Positions 46,424-60,844 of a stretch of DNA of 64,000 nucleotides are shown in pieces; position 1 is the first letter of the stretch; every line of letters starts with the position of its first letter. Source of the stretch: Plantago major (taxonomy: Eukaryota > Streptophyta > Magnoliopsida > Lamiales > Plantaginaceae). The translations under genes were made by a program, and so were the position numbers. The notes below the pieces were generated by a model. The model had not been told where the DNA came from. It ran no database searches and saw only the letters and a list, made by a program, of their open reading frames with translations. Location of the stretch: the NCBI GenBank assembly GCA_026545765.1, contig CM048840.1:8033765-8097764 (forward strand). Direction: 5' to 3'.

Positions 46424-47716
46424 AAGACTTTGGCAAAAATGTGGGGTAATACGTACTTTGAGTGACAAGAAATGTTATTTGTGTGTAAATATATACACAA
46501 AGTATCCTGAGATACATTATTTATGTTGTTAATGAAATGATTTCTTTTCTAACAAAAAACACCAATGTTGAGAATATAGACTTTTTGATGATTAATAACA
46601 CCAAATATTTTATTGATAACCTGGGTCTGTCCAGAGAAATTATTTAGAAACTATGTCTCATAAGACTTATTTAAATATATAAAATTATTTATTATTTATG
46701 GGATGTGGTCGTGGTGTAGATTACACGTATGAAATTATGTTGGACAACTAAAAATTGACAAATGCACGAATTCACATGGGTGAGATGAAGTACAAAAGAA
46801 TGTGATCTGAAGAAAAGAAGTGCACGGAAAGAGAATATGCATGCAAGTATGTGAATAATTGATCTCCCCAATTTTGGTAGTCTATCCATATATTTTATGA
46901 GAAACAAGTCCACTTATGATTGATGGTCGGATATGATACTATACTTTATCTTGAATCCAACTTTGTTCTTATACATGGGACCTGACAGTTAGAACCAAAT
47001 AAAAGCTACTCCAGGTTGCTTCACAAATGGACCACGATAAGTTGCAGAAAGTGAAAAAAATTGCAAGTTGAGAAAAAAAGTCTAACATCATCATATGGGA
47101 ATAATAATAATAGCAAGCAGATTAGAGCTGGACGCTATTCAAAATTCAAAATACTATTGAAATGAAATCGCAATATGGGACAGCTGACTCAGTGGCTAGC
47201 TAATCCTGCTGCTGCCAATTTTTATGGTGTCTCTGACTCTCGAACTTCGCATACCCCATCATTGTAGAAGAATACTGGAGTATTGTTTTATACATTGGAT
47301 AGATATACCCAAATGGGTTGGGGACTGGGGTACCACACCATTTTACTAATTGAGAAGAAGAATTGAACGTTATATAAAGTAGTACTAGATACTGTAGAAA
47401 GATATCGATTCACCGTTTGCTAAACAGCCCGATAACCAGGTTTGTAGAAAGATATCGTTCCTAAAATCAACTCAAAAAATAAATGACTTAAATCATTAGA
47501 TTAATCGCACGTAGTGAATACATGTGAAGGAAAAGAAAAGAACAATAACAGCCCTATAATCATTATAGAACTAACCAAAAGCGAAAATGATTATGTAGAG
47601 CCAAATTTGTTTATATAGATATTGTAGGCTTTACGATAATATTGCCCAACATATTTGTGGAGAATAATCCATCCATCCATATATTATGTAAAGTACAATG
47701 GTTTAAACCTCACCAG
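46424..47716. other. Intergenic DNA without supported genes
   Basis: Open frames near 46268-46532 and 46692-46913 lack domains, and the two near 46.4 kb are opposite-strand shadows of each other. Confidence 0.45.
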
Positions 47717-47717
47717 A

Positions 47718-49135
47718 TTAATTCAGTCCTACGTAGAATTTTGTGGAATTAGTTACATTTTAGTCAATATATATTTTAATGTTATTTTTTTGTATGTTAT
47801 ACTGCATATATAATTTTTATTAAATCTCATATAACTTTATTTTAAAAAATCCGAAAAATATATGGAACATATATTTGAATTCGTCGTGACAAGACGAATT
47901 CATAGACACCAATCTTGAATACAATTATTAATTAAATAAATTATTTTATCTATTAAAATAAAATATAAATTTATTAAATAAGATAAAATGAAATACTGAA
48001 ATTTTAAAAATAGAGTATTTATTAAATTAATTCAATCCTACGTAGAATTAGTTGCATTTTCAACCGATATATACATATTTCACAATTTATTTTGGGTATG
48101 TTGGTTGCATATATAATTTTTATTAAATCTCATATCACTTTATCTACAAAAATCCGAAAAATATATTGAACATATATTTGAATTTTTCGTGACAAAACGA
48201 ATCCATAGACACCAATCTTGAATACTATTATTCATTAAATAAATTATACTATTTATTAAAATAAAATATAAATTTATTAAATAAGATAAAATGAAATAAT
48301 TAAATTTAAAAAATAGAACATGTATTAAATTAATTCAATCCTATGTGGAATTAGTTGCATTTTCAACCAGTATATATTTCACTGTTTATTTTTTGTATAT
48401 TGACTGCATATATAGTTTTTATTAAGTCTCATATAAATTTATCTACAAAACTCCGAAAAATGTGTATGTTTATATTAATAGATATTTATATTTTTAATTA
48501 ATATATAATAGATATTTATATTTTCAATTATACATTTTGATTCTATGGTTGAGCAGATTCCGGGTGGGGGGGGGGGGGGGGGGGGGGAATTTTTTTGCAT
48601 AAAGTTTTGCTAGGTTAAACGTGAGGAACTGAGGCTAATGTTTTAGCACTTAGATTATCAGTTTGGTGTTCTTATATAATATATATAATATATAAAGTTG
48701 ATGAGGTAAACCCACCAGATTCATTCAAATTCCATCCATCCTACGTGAAATTTTAATTCTACGGTTAAGCAGAGTCTAAATAGGGGAACATAGTAGTGTT
48801 GTTGCTAAGATCATGTGAGCAATGTTATTTTCTGGTGACAAAATTTTATGTCTTATGGTTGCTGAAAATGCGGAAGGCCATGAATAGTGTTTTAATAGAT
48901 TATTATTATTATTATTAATTAAATAAATCATTTCAATCCCTAAAATAAAATATTAATCTCATATAATTTTATCTACAAAAATCCAAAAAATATTTTTAAC
49001 ATATATTTGAATTCAGACGAATCTATAGACACCAATATTGAATACTATTATTAATTAAATAAATTGTTTTATTCATTAAAATAAAATATAAATTTATTGA
49101 ATAAGATAAAATGAAATAATGAAATTTTAAAAATT
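47718..49135. repeat. ~305-bp AT-rich repeat family, about 2.5 tandem copies plus a displaced copy
   Basis: TTAATTCA[AG]TCCTACGTAGAATT begins at 47718, 48027 and 48330 (offsets 309 and 303). Each copy is followed by TTTTTATTAAATCTCATAT, TCCGAAAAATATAT, TAGACACCAATCTTGAATAC and TTATTAAATAAGATAAAATG. The third copy stops near 48460. A further partial copy lies at 48945-49135, and a short start-like piece (ACGTGAAATTTT) near 48750. Confidence 0.85.
48566..48587. repeat. Poly-G run, 22 bases
   Basis: An uninterrupted G-run preceded by CGGGT. Very unusual in AT-rich plant DNA, and its length is likely inexact in the assembly. Confidence 0.85.
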
Positions 49136-49263
49136 AAAAACGACTCATTAAAATACATTATAAATAATTAACGTAGCATCAAGCATTCAAAAAGATACTC
49201 AATTTAAATAGTTTAGCATCAAACATTCTGGACGAACTAAAATACATGATTATTTTGATTAGC

Positions 49264-49266
<3 letters not shown>

Positions 49267-49320
<54 letters not shown>
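49267..49320. repeat. (AT)27 microsatellite
   Basis: 54 bases of alternating AT. The open frame at 49179-49415 reads through it and is not a gene. Confidence 0.95.
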
Positions 49321-49322
<2 letters not shown>

Positions 49323-50370
49323 ATACGACCATACCATTTGTGCACTTTCGGTTATTCTGGCACTTCCGTATATTTTTCTACTATATTCTAAAGTTGATGG
49401 TTTATTTTGAAGCACACATGATCCTCATGTGCATAAATGATACTTGGAGCGCTTTCCAATTACTTGGATATTTTCTAATACAAAATTAAAGTAAAAAAGA
49501 AATTCATTTTAAGTTGTATTAACTCTCAACGTTTTTTTTATTTTTGAATTTAGGTTTCGACTTTTCTCTAAATACTTATGTATGAAAAATAATGAATAGT
49601 CGTAGGAGATAGTGAATAAAGTAGAAGATGTGAGAAGGTAAATAATAAAGTAATAAATTAATTTTCAATTTTTAGGCATGTGAAGATGAGATCTATCCAT
49701 ATATTATGAAGACCAGTTTTTATTATCAATTCTAGCTATGGTACTTTGGCCTCAAATCAATGTGAGAAATTATTTCATTTTTTTAGATTAAAATATTACA
49801 AAACAATTATAATCAGGGTAAATTTATTTTTGATGCCAAGTTAATTCGTATTTGGTTCTGTTACCTTTACAATTTTAATCTAATTTTGGTTATATAATTC
49901 TGCCATTGATATTCAACCTTTGCAACTATTTATAAATGTGATCAATCAAATCTTCTAAATCCCATAATTCCATCAAAATCGCCACCCACAAACTAATTTT
50001 CTTAATGGGCATGAATCCAAATGAAGTTTTATGAATCGTGTACTAGACGTGCTATTTTCAGTTCCAGAATATAGAAGAGACGCACGTGAGCTAATTAGTG
50101 GTGTGTTGATTTTTACATGTCTATCAACAACTTTTTACATGTGAAGATTTTCAATTTCCTTTTCTTTATGTATATGATTAGATCGGTAGGATGAGGTATA
50201 GGGTTTCTCTTCCCTACGATCTCTGGCTGGAAGGACTGGTTCTATCCAACCCGAATTCCAACCCCGTTCGAAATAATAATGTTCAGGTCCGATTTGGTAT
50301 ATACTCGAACCCGTTTCATATATACCTTTGTTACAAGACCCGGCCACAACATGTTATGATTAAGTTAGTA
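49321..50370. other. Intergenic DNA
   Basis: AT-rich, with no supported gene. The segment 50175-50360 has a more balanced composition (ACCCGAATTCCAACCCCG) and may be related to the downstream array. Confidence 0.4.
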
Positions 50371-50730
50371 AAGGGAAACTCTCTTCGATCTTCTCTCTAC
50401 TTTCTTGATACATAACGGGCCTGGGGGATCTGATATTATAGGTGGGGAAACTCTCTTAGATCTTCTCTCTACTTTCCTGATCTCCATAATGAGCCTGGGG
50501 GATCTGATACTCTCTAGGTGGGGAAACTCTCTTAGATTTTCTCTCTACTTTCCTGATCTCCATAACGAGCCGGGGGATCAGCTAATACTCTCTAGGCGGG
50601 AAAAATGTCTTCGATCTTCTTTGTACTTTCTTGATCTCCATGACGGGCTGGGAGGGGGGTCCGGTATACTCTCTAGGCGAGGAAACTCTCTTCTATCTTC
50701 TCTTACTTTCTTCATCCATAACGCCTGGGA
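50371..50730. repeat. ~76-bp tandem array, about five units
   Basis: Units begin GGGAAACTCTCTT.GATCTTC, continue CTCTACTTTC.TGATCTCCAT and end CTGGGGGATCTGATACTC with CTCTAGG. Unit length varies from 72 to 81 bases, and the last is truncated. The open frame at 50405-50743 is a repeat product. Confidence 0.85.
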
Positions 50731-51404
50731 CCGCATCATGTGAAATTATGTTCGTAGAATAATAACTTTTGTGTCTTTGGTGGGTGACGATACCACCTTG
50801 AGTTCTTGAACCGGTGGGTTGGAAAAAACAACCATGACATGTGAAATTACTTTTGTATAATATTTGTGTGTGCGTGTGGTGGGGCGACCACATATCACCA
50901 CGAGATTGTTGGGAACAACCCTATTGATTGTGTTGTATACTTTTGTATTTTATTTTGGTTCCGTTTGAGGGATAGATTTTTTTGTAAAAAAACATGTACC
51001 TGTTACTAATTAACAAGTCGGGTATGTTAGGACCCTATTTTTACATTTTCTATAGTTAATATAAATAAACACTCACTCAATGATATAATATTGGATGAAG
51101 AATGACTACCGACCGATACCATGACCAACGTTGTCTACAAGGAGTTTTGACTATCTTTTTCTTTCGATTAATGTATTTAATCCTCACATTTCAATTTATT
51201 ATTAAAAGTAAACTATACCGTGACATCGACACAGGTTAGTACTAGTAACATAATGTTTTAGACCACCCCCGAGAAAACTACGCTTCAAAGTTTTGGCATC
51301 CTGTTCCATTTTTGAGGTTATCTATCTGACGCAAAAGAGTAACCATTCTCACGGGTTTCTCATGTAAACTAGAGGTGGAATCTTGGCACATATGCCACCA
51401 AAAT

Positions 51405-51505
51405 GACGCATTTTCTCACATTTTTTATATCTTATCATTACGTTAACTTTTCACATAAACTACGCGTCAACCTTAACGTATGAAGTTCTCCGGGTAAGAG
51501 TATGT
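51405..51505. mobile_element. Fragment of a Stowaway-like MITE
   Basis: TATCATTACGTTAACTTTTC, ACGCGTCAACC and GTATGAAGTTCTCCGGG match the right half of the MITE at 33551-33800. The terminal GGAGGGAG is lost. Confidence 0.65.
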
Positions 51506-52131
51506 TGCAACTGAAAGGTTTGCGTGCCCAATGTTCAAGAGATGGTGAATAAATTCGATCTAGCAATGTACACAGTCCGGGAGAGGCATTGTGAATTCAA
51601 TGTACACCCGAGCTATCATGATATAAATGCAGGAATTTACAAAAGCAGCATACAAGAAATTATAATCACCAACGGAATTCTTCATTCCCAAAAATGTGAG
51701 TGAAGATTTTTGTACAAAATTTTGATTCAGTTGATTACAGGGGTTATACATAAAGCTCTACAGTTAAAGATACAAAAGATATGGGGAGAAGGAAAAATGG
51801 TCCGAATTACAGAAACAAGCTGAAATTAATTTACATTTTAAGGGAAAGAATACAAAAATAAAATCACATCACGGGTAGCATTACCTTGATTAATTGTGAT
51901 GCTTTCAGTGGTTAGTGTCTCTAACTGTCAGATCACCCCCTAGTGAGTCGTCGGCATTTTCGAGGCTTGTATCACTTTATATTTCTCTACTTTGGTCAAA
52001 ATGTATACGAGATACCGGTGGACATGCTTCGAAAGAAAGAGAAGAACCGGATAACCAATCATCTTCCTTTGGACATCAATTGGTAAAGTCTTCTCCAAGC
52101 AAATATGAGATCTTTATGATGCATTACAACT

Positions 52132-55100
52132 TCATGTTTCATGAATCAAGAGATCCTTGGATATCAAAGCGATTCTTTGCTTTGCACTGTCAGTCCGCAG
52201 ATTGTCTCCTTTGAATACCACTAGCTGCAGTTAAACATGTCCTAGCATATGAAACATTTCTTCGGGAACCAAATGTAAGGAAGGGAAAAAAAAAGTGGAT
52301 GATACAAAAGAAAACGAAAGGTCAGATTCTTTCCAATATTCTGCAAGGAAGATCTTCATACCTCAGTTTGACTGTCAGGTGAAAACCACCGTAACAACAC
52401 TCCAAGGTGCACGACTGCTGGTATTAACTTGAAAAGTAATGGAGTAGTTACCTGCACAGAAGTTAATGGTCAACAATATGAAGATACATACGAAGATAGC
52501 ATCTGGCAGCACATGAAGGGTTGGGTTGATTCATGCTAAATCCGAAAGAGCCAGAGAAATTTCAAACTAAGTAATGTACAATTTAGTTACACATTTTGTT
52601 TACCAAGGAGCAGTGAAATGCCCTATAAGCTTCAAGTCAAATTGACAAATTGAAAAGAAGTAATGGATGTACTCAGGGCTGAGTTCATATATATATATAT
52701 ATATATATATATACTCACAAGTGGCTCTCCATGAACTAGGGCCACTTGAAATAGGCAATTCTTTACTAGTTTACAGACAAACTATGCATACATCCAAATA
52801 GTTATAAGAAGAGCGATTCTTATAGAAAACCAGTTTTACCTATACAGGAGGAAAAACCACTCCACACTAGCTAATGTACATACGAGGAATGCCAAACACT
52901 TGAGTGGGTGGGGTGTGGTTTTTCCAAATATTTGGCGAGACTGTTGCTATCTCACATTTGGGAAAAATATACAATAGTGGCAGGGAAAGTCAGAAACTGA
53001 AAGGGAAGTGCTTTTTTTAACAAGTAAGCGGCAAGAATTGCCAGCAAGAGCTATTTCTAACAAGTTACAACTACTATCCCAGATCAGCTACTGAAAGGGA
53101 AGGGACACTTTCATTGGTCAGTCCATCTATAATAGATGAAAAAATTCCTAGTCCCGTACTTGCTAGCAATTGAAGTGAAAGAACTATATCTGGCCATATG
53201 CTGTATAGCATTGGCATGAATTAGAAACGATTGCATATCCAACAATGTTGACATGGATATCACCCTTCCATACAGAAACGAGGAAGACATCAACATGCAT
53301 GCAACACAAGAAAGATATATTTTCTTAATAAAAGTAAAGCATGACAAGATATAGTACCAGACTGAGGGCAGTAGTTCCAAGAAGCAGCAGGTAAACCTTT
53401 CCCTGAGGAGAATTCAATTTTCATTAACACCAAACGGATCCAGAATTTCAATATGTGATTATCATAAAATTTGCTCAAGAATCATTGGGTTTTTCTTTCT
53501 ATCCTATCATCAGAGAAACACTATTAACAGGGTTCCTTGTAACACAAAGCAGCATTTACCTCCACAAGATGCAGATTCGAGGCCCGACTCAGAAGTACAA
53601 ATGCAAATTCCCCAATTTGCGCTAAAGACATTCCTACCTACAAGGCCCAAGGACAGGTTCTTTTATGAGAGAATACATGCAACCATTAATTCTAAAGCCT
53701 GTGATTAAAAGAAATTTATCTTACAAGAACTGAAGTTTTGTTGTTGTATCCAAAGCCCTTGACAACTGCAGATATTACAATCGTCTTGACAATGACCACC
53801 AATATAACTGATGCGAGCAAAATATCCACATGATTCCATAGAAAATGAACATGGATTAGCATCCCAATGCTAGCTAGGAAAAGTGCTGCGAACATGTTCC
53901 GAATTGGTTCGACCTGCACCAGTGACAAGCCAAAAATCAAATATAAGATTAATATACAGTAAAAGTGAAGCAGAAGAACCATATCAGGGTATGCTGAGCG
54001 AAATCAATATAACTCACTGGTATCCAAATTTTCTCTAACAATGAAATTAAGTACTAGTAACATAATCAAACTTAGACTTTAAGTAATCTTACTTGTTCAA
54101 GGGTATGCTGAGCGAGATCAGTTGTCGAAATCATAACTCCAGCCGCAAACGATCCCAACTCTAAACTAAGACCAAGCTTGTCACTACACTGAAACAGCCA
54201 GGACATTAGATGTTGGTTAGTTACATGAATTGAGGTTGCAGAAAGATGAGCAGTCATGGAGAAATAATTGTTACGAACCCAAGCTACAAGTAGGCAGAAA
54301 GCAACAGACGCCAATTGGTACAGTTCATTGGTCTGCAGAAGTAGATGTTATAAAGTTAATTATACTTGTCAACAAAACATGATCAATGATTTTGTGAATT
54401 ATTATTTCCACTCAGAGTCTCAGACCAACATAAAAGATAGCACAGCAGAATCAAATAGGCAGCTCACCTGCGATGACAAACTTATCATGAGTTTTAAGAA
54501 CCAAGGCACACAGGTCCTTGACAGCACAGACAAAACTACCAAGAAAGCAACCAACACCACCAACCTGGCCGAGAGATTAATTAGTATGATGTTTGGCAAG
54601 TTGGAAGTGATAATGCTAATGAGACTATTAGAATTGAGTGCAGAACTAAAGAATAACACCAAAAGAGAAAAGAAGAATCCACATATTCCATCAGGTTAGA
54701 CAATGTGATCTATACCAACTACATCCACCATTTACATGACTGAAAGGAGGAACTAATCATATGAGACAGCATTTGCAGGTGCAAGTTCTATGCAGTAAGT
54801 TTAAAGTCTAACCAGAATGCTCCTTGAAGACACTATCAGGCTACATTATTATTATTGAATAGACAAGTTGACTACAGACGTTCGGTATTCACTATCTCTA
54901 CTTATCACTTTGTCCAGACTTCATCCAACCTAGGCATGTAACAGCATTTATGCGAAGTCTTCATGATGGTACCATCAGATGAGAAGATGGATCAAGTAGT
55001 TCCTGATATGACCAACTGACATGACATTCATAGCCCAGCCATTGTTGCCAATTGCCACTATTTTCTTTCAAGTTGCTGCTTGATTTAGAAAATGAGTGTG

Positions 55101-58100
55101 CTTCAAGGAGTTGCGATGACAAACTTTCCGTAAACCAAATCTGCTAAGGTCCACATCATACTAAGTTCATTTTCAGGCCCCATCTAAAATATATAAATTC
55201 GACCTTTTCTAATTAATTTATAAGTATCAAATTTCTAATTTTGTGGCCAATTAAATTTTCAAAATACTGTAACAAATACTGAATCTAGAGCAAAATTTTG
55301 TCTCACGCTCCAGGAAATGGAACAAAAAGCTTCCCCTTTGACCATCAAGTCAAGTACGGAAAAAAAAAAAACAAAGAAAAAGAAGAAAGCAAGAACAACT
55401 ATAGCAATATATTTCTTTACTGTTCCAAAATAAATAGTTGAAGGTAACAAGCACTAAATGTTAGCTTCTTTTATGCTGGTATTAAATTTTAAGTAGAGTT
55501 AACTGGTCGTAGGTTCAGATTCTTCCATTTTATTACTCTGAGCACCAAGCACAAAACATCAATATTGCTTGGCTCAAATAATAACTCCCAAACCCAAATA
55601 AAAATATGCATGGACATAGTTATTCCTAAACATAGGTATTTGGTGTCTGGTACGAATATGCCTGATCCAAAATAAGGTGCCCGGTACCACTATGTGATAA
55701 TCATAGAGGTATAATAGGTACTATAATCCTATTTTTAAATGGGGTTGATAGTATTATTCAGCATAAATTGGACTCCATAGAATTTTTTCAATTTGAAGTA
55801 TGAATGCTGATCTCTCTTGAGAAAGTTAACATTGGGACTTTCCATCTTTTGAGGGAATCAAGTCCTTACGAAAATATCAAATGAATGAACTTACGACTTA
55901 GTCATGGATATAACGCCCTGCATTACACCAGAAGTTCCACCCAGCACTGGAAGTAAAGCAAACAGTAAACCAACGGCACAATCCTGAAAGTGAGGTCGAC
56001 AAAGTTTTATAAGGTATGGCTTGTCTTCTAGGCAAAGTACACATCATTATAGATAAGCGAAGGACATAAATAAACACAAAAGAGTGTTTTAGTGGCGGAA
56101 AATACCAATAGCATATATAGAAATAATAAGATTGCCCTTTCTCACACACTCACACACACAGAGAGAGAAAGAAAAGAGGAAGAATTAAAAAGAAAGGGCA
56201 AAAAGTAACATAGTGAAATCATGAAGTCGGGGTCATTTATATTGAAACTACAGAAATAGAATTGCCTTTGCAAGATCAAAGTAACAAATGGTTCATGGCA
56301 TGAAGGAAGAATCGGCAGTAAAGAATAAAGATACCTGCAAAATAAGAGTGCCAATGGTAACTTGACCGTGGAGAGCATTAGTACTGTTTTTCTCCATCAA
56401 AAACTTATATACCTATAAGTGCAGTAGTAACAGTTACATAAGAGTTCGAAGAGGTCAAAGTAGCAAGAATCTTGTTAAGCAATTGTTTTGCAAGCCTACC
56501 ACTGCCGTAGATGACATTGATAGAAAAGCACCAACAAATACCCCCTCAGAAGATCTACCACCACATAACTGCAAATAATCACATGAAATTGCATACTTAG
56601 TACACAGACTGATGAAAGGGTCTTAGATAAATAACCACAACTACAACTCAGAAAAGCAATTTTGCAGTTTTCTAACTTCCTGAGACCTTCTTTCATTCTG
56701 TAAGCAGTCAGCAAGAGACTATTCAGTGAGTGAATTACAAGTGGGTTTTTTTTTTTTTTTTTTGGGGGGGGGGATTCATACGAGAAAACTACCACCGCAC
56801 CACTATTGGGGAACTCTAATATGAACTGGTATGACCCGAAAGTAACACATTATGCCTATGACTATTACTAGCTTGTACCAACAAATATCCCGACCTGGTA
56901 GGTCACATAAATAAGAAAGTGACACCCTTAACTAACATTTATAAACCCCTCTCTTTTTCTTCCGCTGGGAGGATGCCAAAACGTCTTCTATTATGCTATA
57001 GTTATCAGGAAAAAAAAGGTAAACTTTAGCATCCGAATAGAGTTACAGGACAACTTGTCTGAGCTAACCCTATTTTCTAGGTCACCTCACCGGGACAACC
57101 TTCAGTAAAAAATTCAGAAGTATAAATCACATAGTTAGTCGCCTTAAGTGGCACGAAGACCTGACATTCTGATTCGACGAGATAATCACATGGTTCTTGA
57201 AATGCAATTAACAATTCAGCATATACAGTACATCAATACTTTGACAGTCGTTTTAATGTCCGCAATCTACAGTTTAACAATGATGTGAATGAATGGACCC
57301 CTTTCCACTTTCTGGGTACAACTAAATGTATAGCAGATTATAGTAACATGTACCGAGGCTATAATGCCGCACAGGCACATAAATAGGAGAATTTGGAGTA
57401 ACCCTCCAAGAACGGCAACTGTGCGAACAACTCGAAGCTGTAATATCAGATGGGATTAATTAGATTGCATAAAGAACCCAAGTTCAATAAAAAGGGACAG
57501 TAAGAAGAAGCATCACATTACAGCAGTTACCTTTGTAGTGGAAAACTCCAGGCCTAAAGCAAAAAGAAGGAAGATTACACCAAATTGGGCAACTGTTTCA
57601 ACCTGAATGCAAATGTTACATCAGCACCAAGTAATAGGAAACCAATTTCGAATATTCAGGTTAATGTTCCTATTAATTGGGACATAAGAAATTAAGATGC
57701 TGTCTTTGGAGTTCTCAATTGACATGTCCATATATGCAGAATGAGCTTCTATTATCAAGGAAATGAAAACTTAGCATGTTGCCTTTAGTGAGGCGATATG
57801 CCAAGTTCTCAATGCAAATAAGGTATTCATCCTCTGGAAATAACCTACTTGAGAACTCCAAATCAGACCATACTGCTGCTTACACTTGAATGTGCGCAAA
57901 AACACACCACTAATCAGATGCTACTAATCCTTTTAGAAGTTACACTTCTATTTTATGAATAAGTTTCTCGTATTACTTACTTGCACCATTTCACTGATAA
58001 AATTAAAGCCTCCTGGTCCAACAACTGATCCTGCTAGCAAGTATCCAGTCAGAACCTGAGAAATGTATTTGGGAGTCAGAAACTCACAATAGCTCAACAA

Positions 58101-60844
58101 ATGAGCACCAATATCAAAACAATGCAGATGATCAGAAATCAGACCGGCTGCCCAGCACAAGCAAAAGCTATCCCACCACAAGTTGCAGAGACAATCACGA
58201 CAACCAGATCAGATATGAGCCTATAAAAATGTAATGTTAGGAAACCTAGAATATAGAAAAATAAAATTTGATAACATCCCGTACAGATAATTGTACCTCA
58301 AGTCCAACTGCAGCACAGGATATTTGGATTTGAAATTTGATATGATAAATACATTGTCCTGAAAACAAAACTGCAGATGTTACACACTGCTATAGTAGAA
58401 ATGTAGAATGTTTTTCCTACTGCACGATATGTACTCTATATCACCTTTCTATCAATGAGAGTTGGAGTCTCTTCAGCTCCATTGTCATTGTCCAGGTTGA
58501 ATACATGATGAAGTTTGAACTGTCTACAGTTACATGGACAACAAGAAAAAGCATATGTCAGAAACAATGCTTTTTACTTGAAAATTACGCAAAGTACTTA
58601 CTTTTCCTCCTTTGTCTCATTTTTCTTCGGCTTGACTCTAGCTACTGTTTCCAATACGGCCTGATCATGAGAAATGCAAGCCAGATAAATTTGCTATAAA
58701 TTTGAACCTACTCTTCTAACATAGGGGACACAGTACAAACAAGTCAAGCTTTCTGATGAAGAAAACTAGACATACCCCATAAATCCAGTAATATTAGATC
58801 CTAGATTGCTAGATGCTAGCATGAAACTTGTTAACAAGGTTTGTCAGTTTTTACCACAAGTTGGACACAGATGGAGGAGGCGGGAGACCAGAGCTCAAAC
58901 ATGTAAGATATGAACAAGGAAAACATTAAAAAAGGCAAAGATGAGACACAATGTCAAAGAAAATTTCCAGGAACCGTTTATGGGGGAGGCTATAGTATTG
59001 GGAATTCCCTAAAGCAATAGAAAACACAAGCCAGAATACCATATATCCTTCCGAGCCATCTACATAATTATCATGTCCGGAGAGGCCATAACAATACCAA
59101 TTCACAATAAGTCTTCTCACTCCCCCATTTATCCTAGTTACAATGACCCTTGTGCAATGTCAAGTATCAATTCCCAAGATTCTACTAACATCCAATATCA
59201 CTATCTAATAAAAAGCCACAGGCACGAATCTTACGAGCTTCACAAACTTCTAAGCATTAAGTTCCTTACAATCTCAACGCTTATGCATGTCCTAACTAGC
59301 AGTCACAATCCCAAAAGTAATTTAGAGTCATGTTTCAGTGCACACGTATTTGTTAACGAATTCACATCATTATTCTAACAACGAATAAGGAAAGATTTAT
59401 TAGCAGTCAATTTGCAGGAGGGTCTAACTTAAGATCAAAAGAAGAAGAACGTTGAGTGCCACAAACCTGCTGTTCAGCCACACTGTTGTTAAAGCCTCCA
59501 GATTCATTTTCTGTCAATATCCAATTTAAAACAAATCATTCAAAACATCACCAACCACCCTATAAGAAGAATGCGGCATACAACTACGAGAATAGACAGG
59601 GTAATGAATCCCTTAATAAACACTAGAGAAAGCACAAATGAGTCTCCGGTACTAGTAGACCTAGATCGAAAACTTAATCATGCTAGATATCTACAGTGGT
59701 TAAACTCATACTATAGAGTAAACTTATTTCATTATCACTTCCCATGCTAACAAATGAACCTTGCTCTGTGACAGAATAAAGCAACAAGAATTTCGAAATG
59801 TACCGACTATCGCCTACACCAACATCTCATGATCTTGATATTTAGCTTAAGCAACTAGCTTAGAGAAAGGATATCTCGGGGGTAGCTATCGAATAGATGA
59901 GTCTTGAAGTACTGGTAGATGTCCACACCTCAATCATGCTAGATCTCCACATAGCTTAAAATCATACTACACAGTAAACTTATTTCCATAGCCCAAGCTA
60001 ACAAAAAGATCCTCTTCCAGAACGAATGAAGCAACAAGAATTCCAGAACATAACACCTATACTGACATCTTATGAGTGTTTAGCTAAAGTAACTAGCTAG
60101 ATATAGAATATCTCAATGATTCAGAACTATTAATAAAATATTAGCAGCTCATTTCTCGAATATAAGCAAATGAGCCCCCCTCCATGCTCATACCAAACCA
60201 ACACAGAGCAGTCCAGAACACTAAACCAATCAAAATCAACCACTCTAGGAGTACTGATATATGTAGTTCCAAACTCCAATCGTGCTAGATCTCTACATTG
60301 ATGCGATAATCTTATTCCATTATTGCCATATCCCGAGCTAACAAAAGGAACCTTGCTTCCCCAAGCTATTGATCGGTTTGGTGCAAAGACTGTACCGCGC
60401 ATAACCAGCACCTCGATTGCATTTTTAGCTAAAGCAACTAGGTAGATATAGGATACTAGGTATCTAAAACATAGCATCTAATTTCCGAATATAAGCATCA
60501 TCAAACCCTAACCAACACTAAACCGATCAAATTCAACCACAGCAAGTAACTAAAAGTCTAAAAAGGTAGAGAAAATGAGAGATCTAAGCAAAACCTTGAG
60601 GCTGATCCTCATTCTCAGTAAACTCCTTCGCCAAGGCGCGATCAATCATGTCAGCAAACGTATCCTCCTTGGCGAGACTCCTATTCCTGCCGGCTTCCAA
60701 ATCGGTGGCATTTTCGACCGAAACAACGCCGTCGTCGAGGAATTTCGGCTCCTCAGATTCGGCGGCGGCAAATAGAGCAGCTGCAACGGAGAGAAGCAGG
60801 AGGAGGAGGAGAAGTAGAGCGGCGGAGGGCGGTGATCTACTCAT
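52132..60844 (-). CDS. KEA: K+ efflux antiporter of the KEA4/5/6 type, complete, 20 exons
   Basis: Exons in transcript order: 60595-60844, 59467-59510, 58602-58660, 58445-58523, 58297-58358, 58145-58220, 57981-58055, 57531-57602, 57354-57437, 56500-56568, 56335-56412, 55895-55983, 54468-54564, 54279-54332, 54093-54188, 53725-53913, 53560-53637, 53358-53402, 52362-52451, 52132-52224. All have GT-AG borders and join in frame to 592 residues. A signal peptide (Leu-rich, residues ~8-27) is followed by a luminal acidic segment (FADMIDRALAKEF). The CPA2 exchanger domain follows, with GYLLAGSVVGPGGF (~194-207), LQDCAVGLLFALLPVLGG (~315), ELGSFAAGVMIS and LFLASIGM. No C-terminal KTN/RCK domain, as in KEA4-6. 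These proteins exchange K+ for H+ in Golgi, TGN and prevacuolar membranes. The start at 60844 is chosen for the signal peptide; an in-frame ATG at 61000 would add 52 residues. Paralogue number not resolved. Confidence 0.95.
52687..52713. repeat. (AT)n microsatellite
   Basis: About 13 AT units, inside the last KEA intron region. Confidence 0.85.
56743..56773. repeat. T-run followed by G-run in a KEA intron
   Basis: About 20 T directly followed by about 10 G, in the intron between exons 56500-56568 and 57354-57437. Lengths may be inexact. Confidence 0.8.

Noticed and set aside
49267..49320. AT-rich origin or matrix attachment site
   Set aside because: A plain (AT)27 microsatellite with no further motifs.
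54268..54699. 143-codon plus-strand frame
   Set aside because: Lies opposite KEA exons 54279-54332 and 54468-54564 and their intron; no domain.
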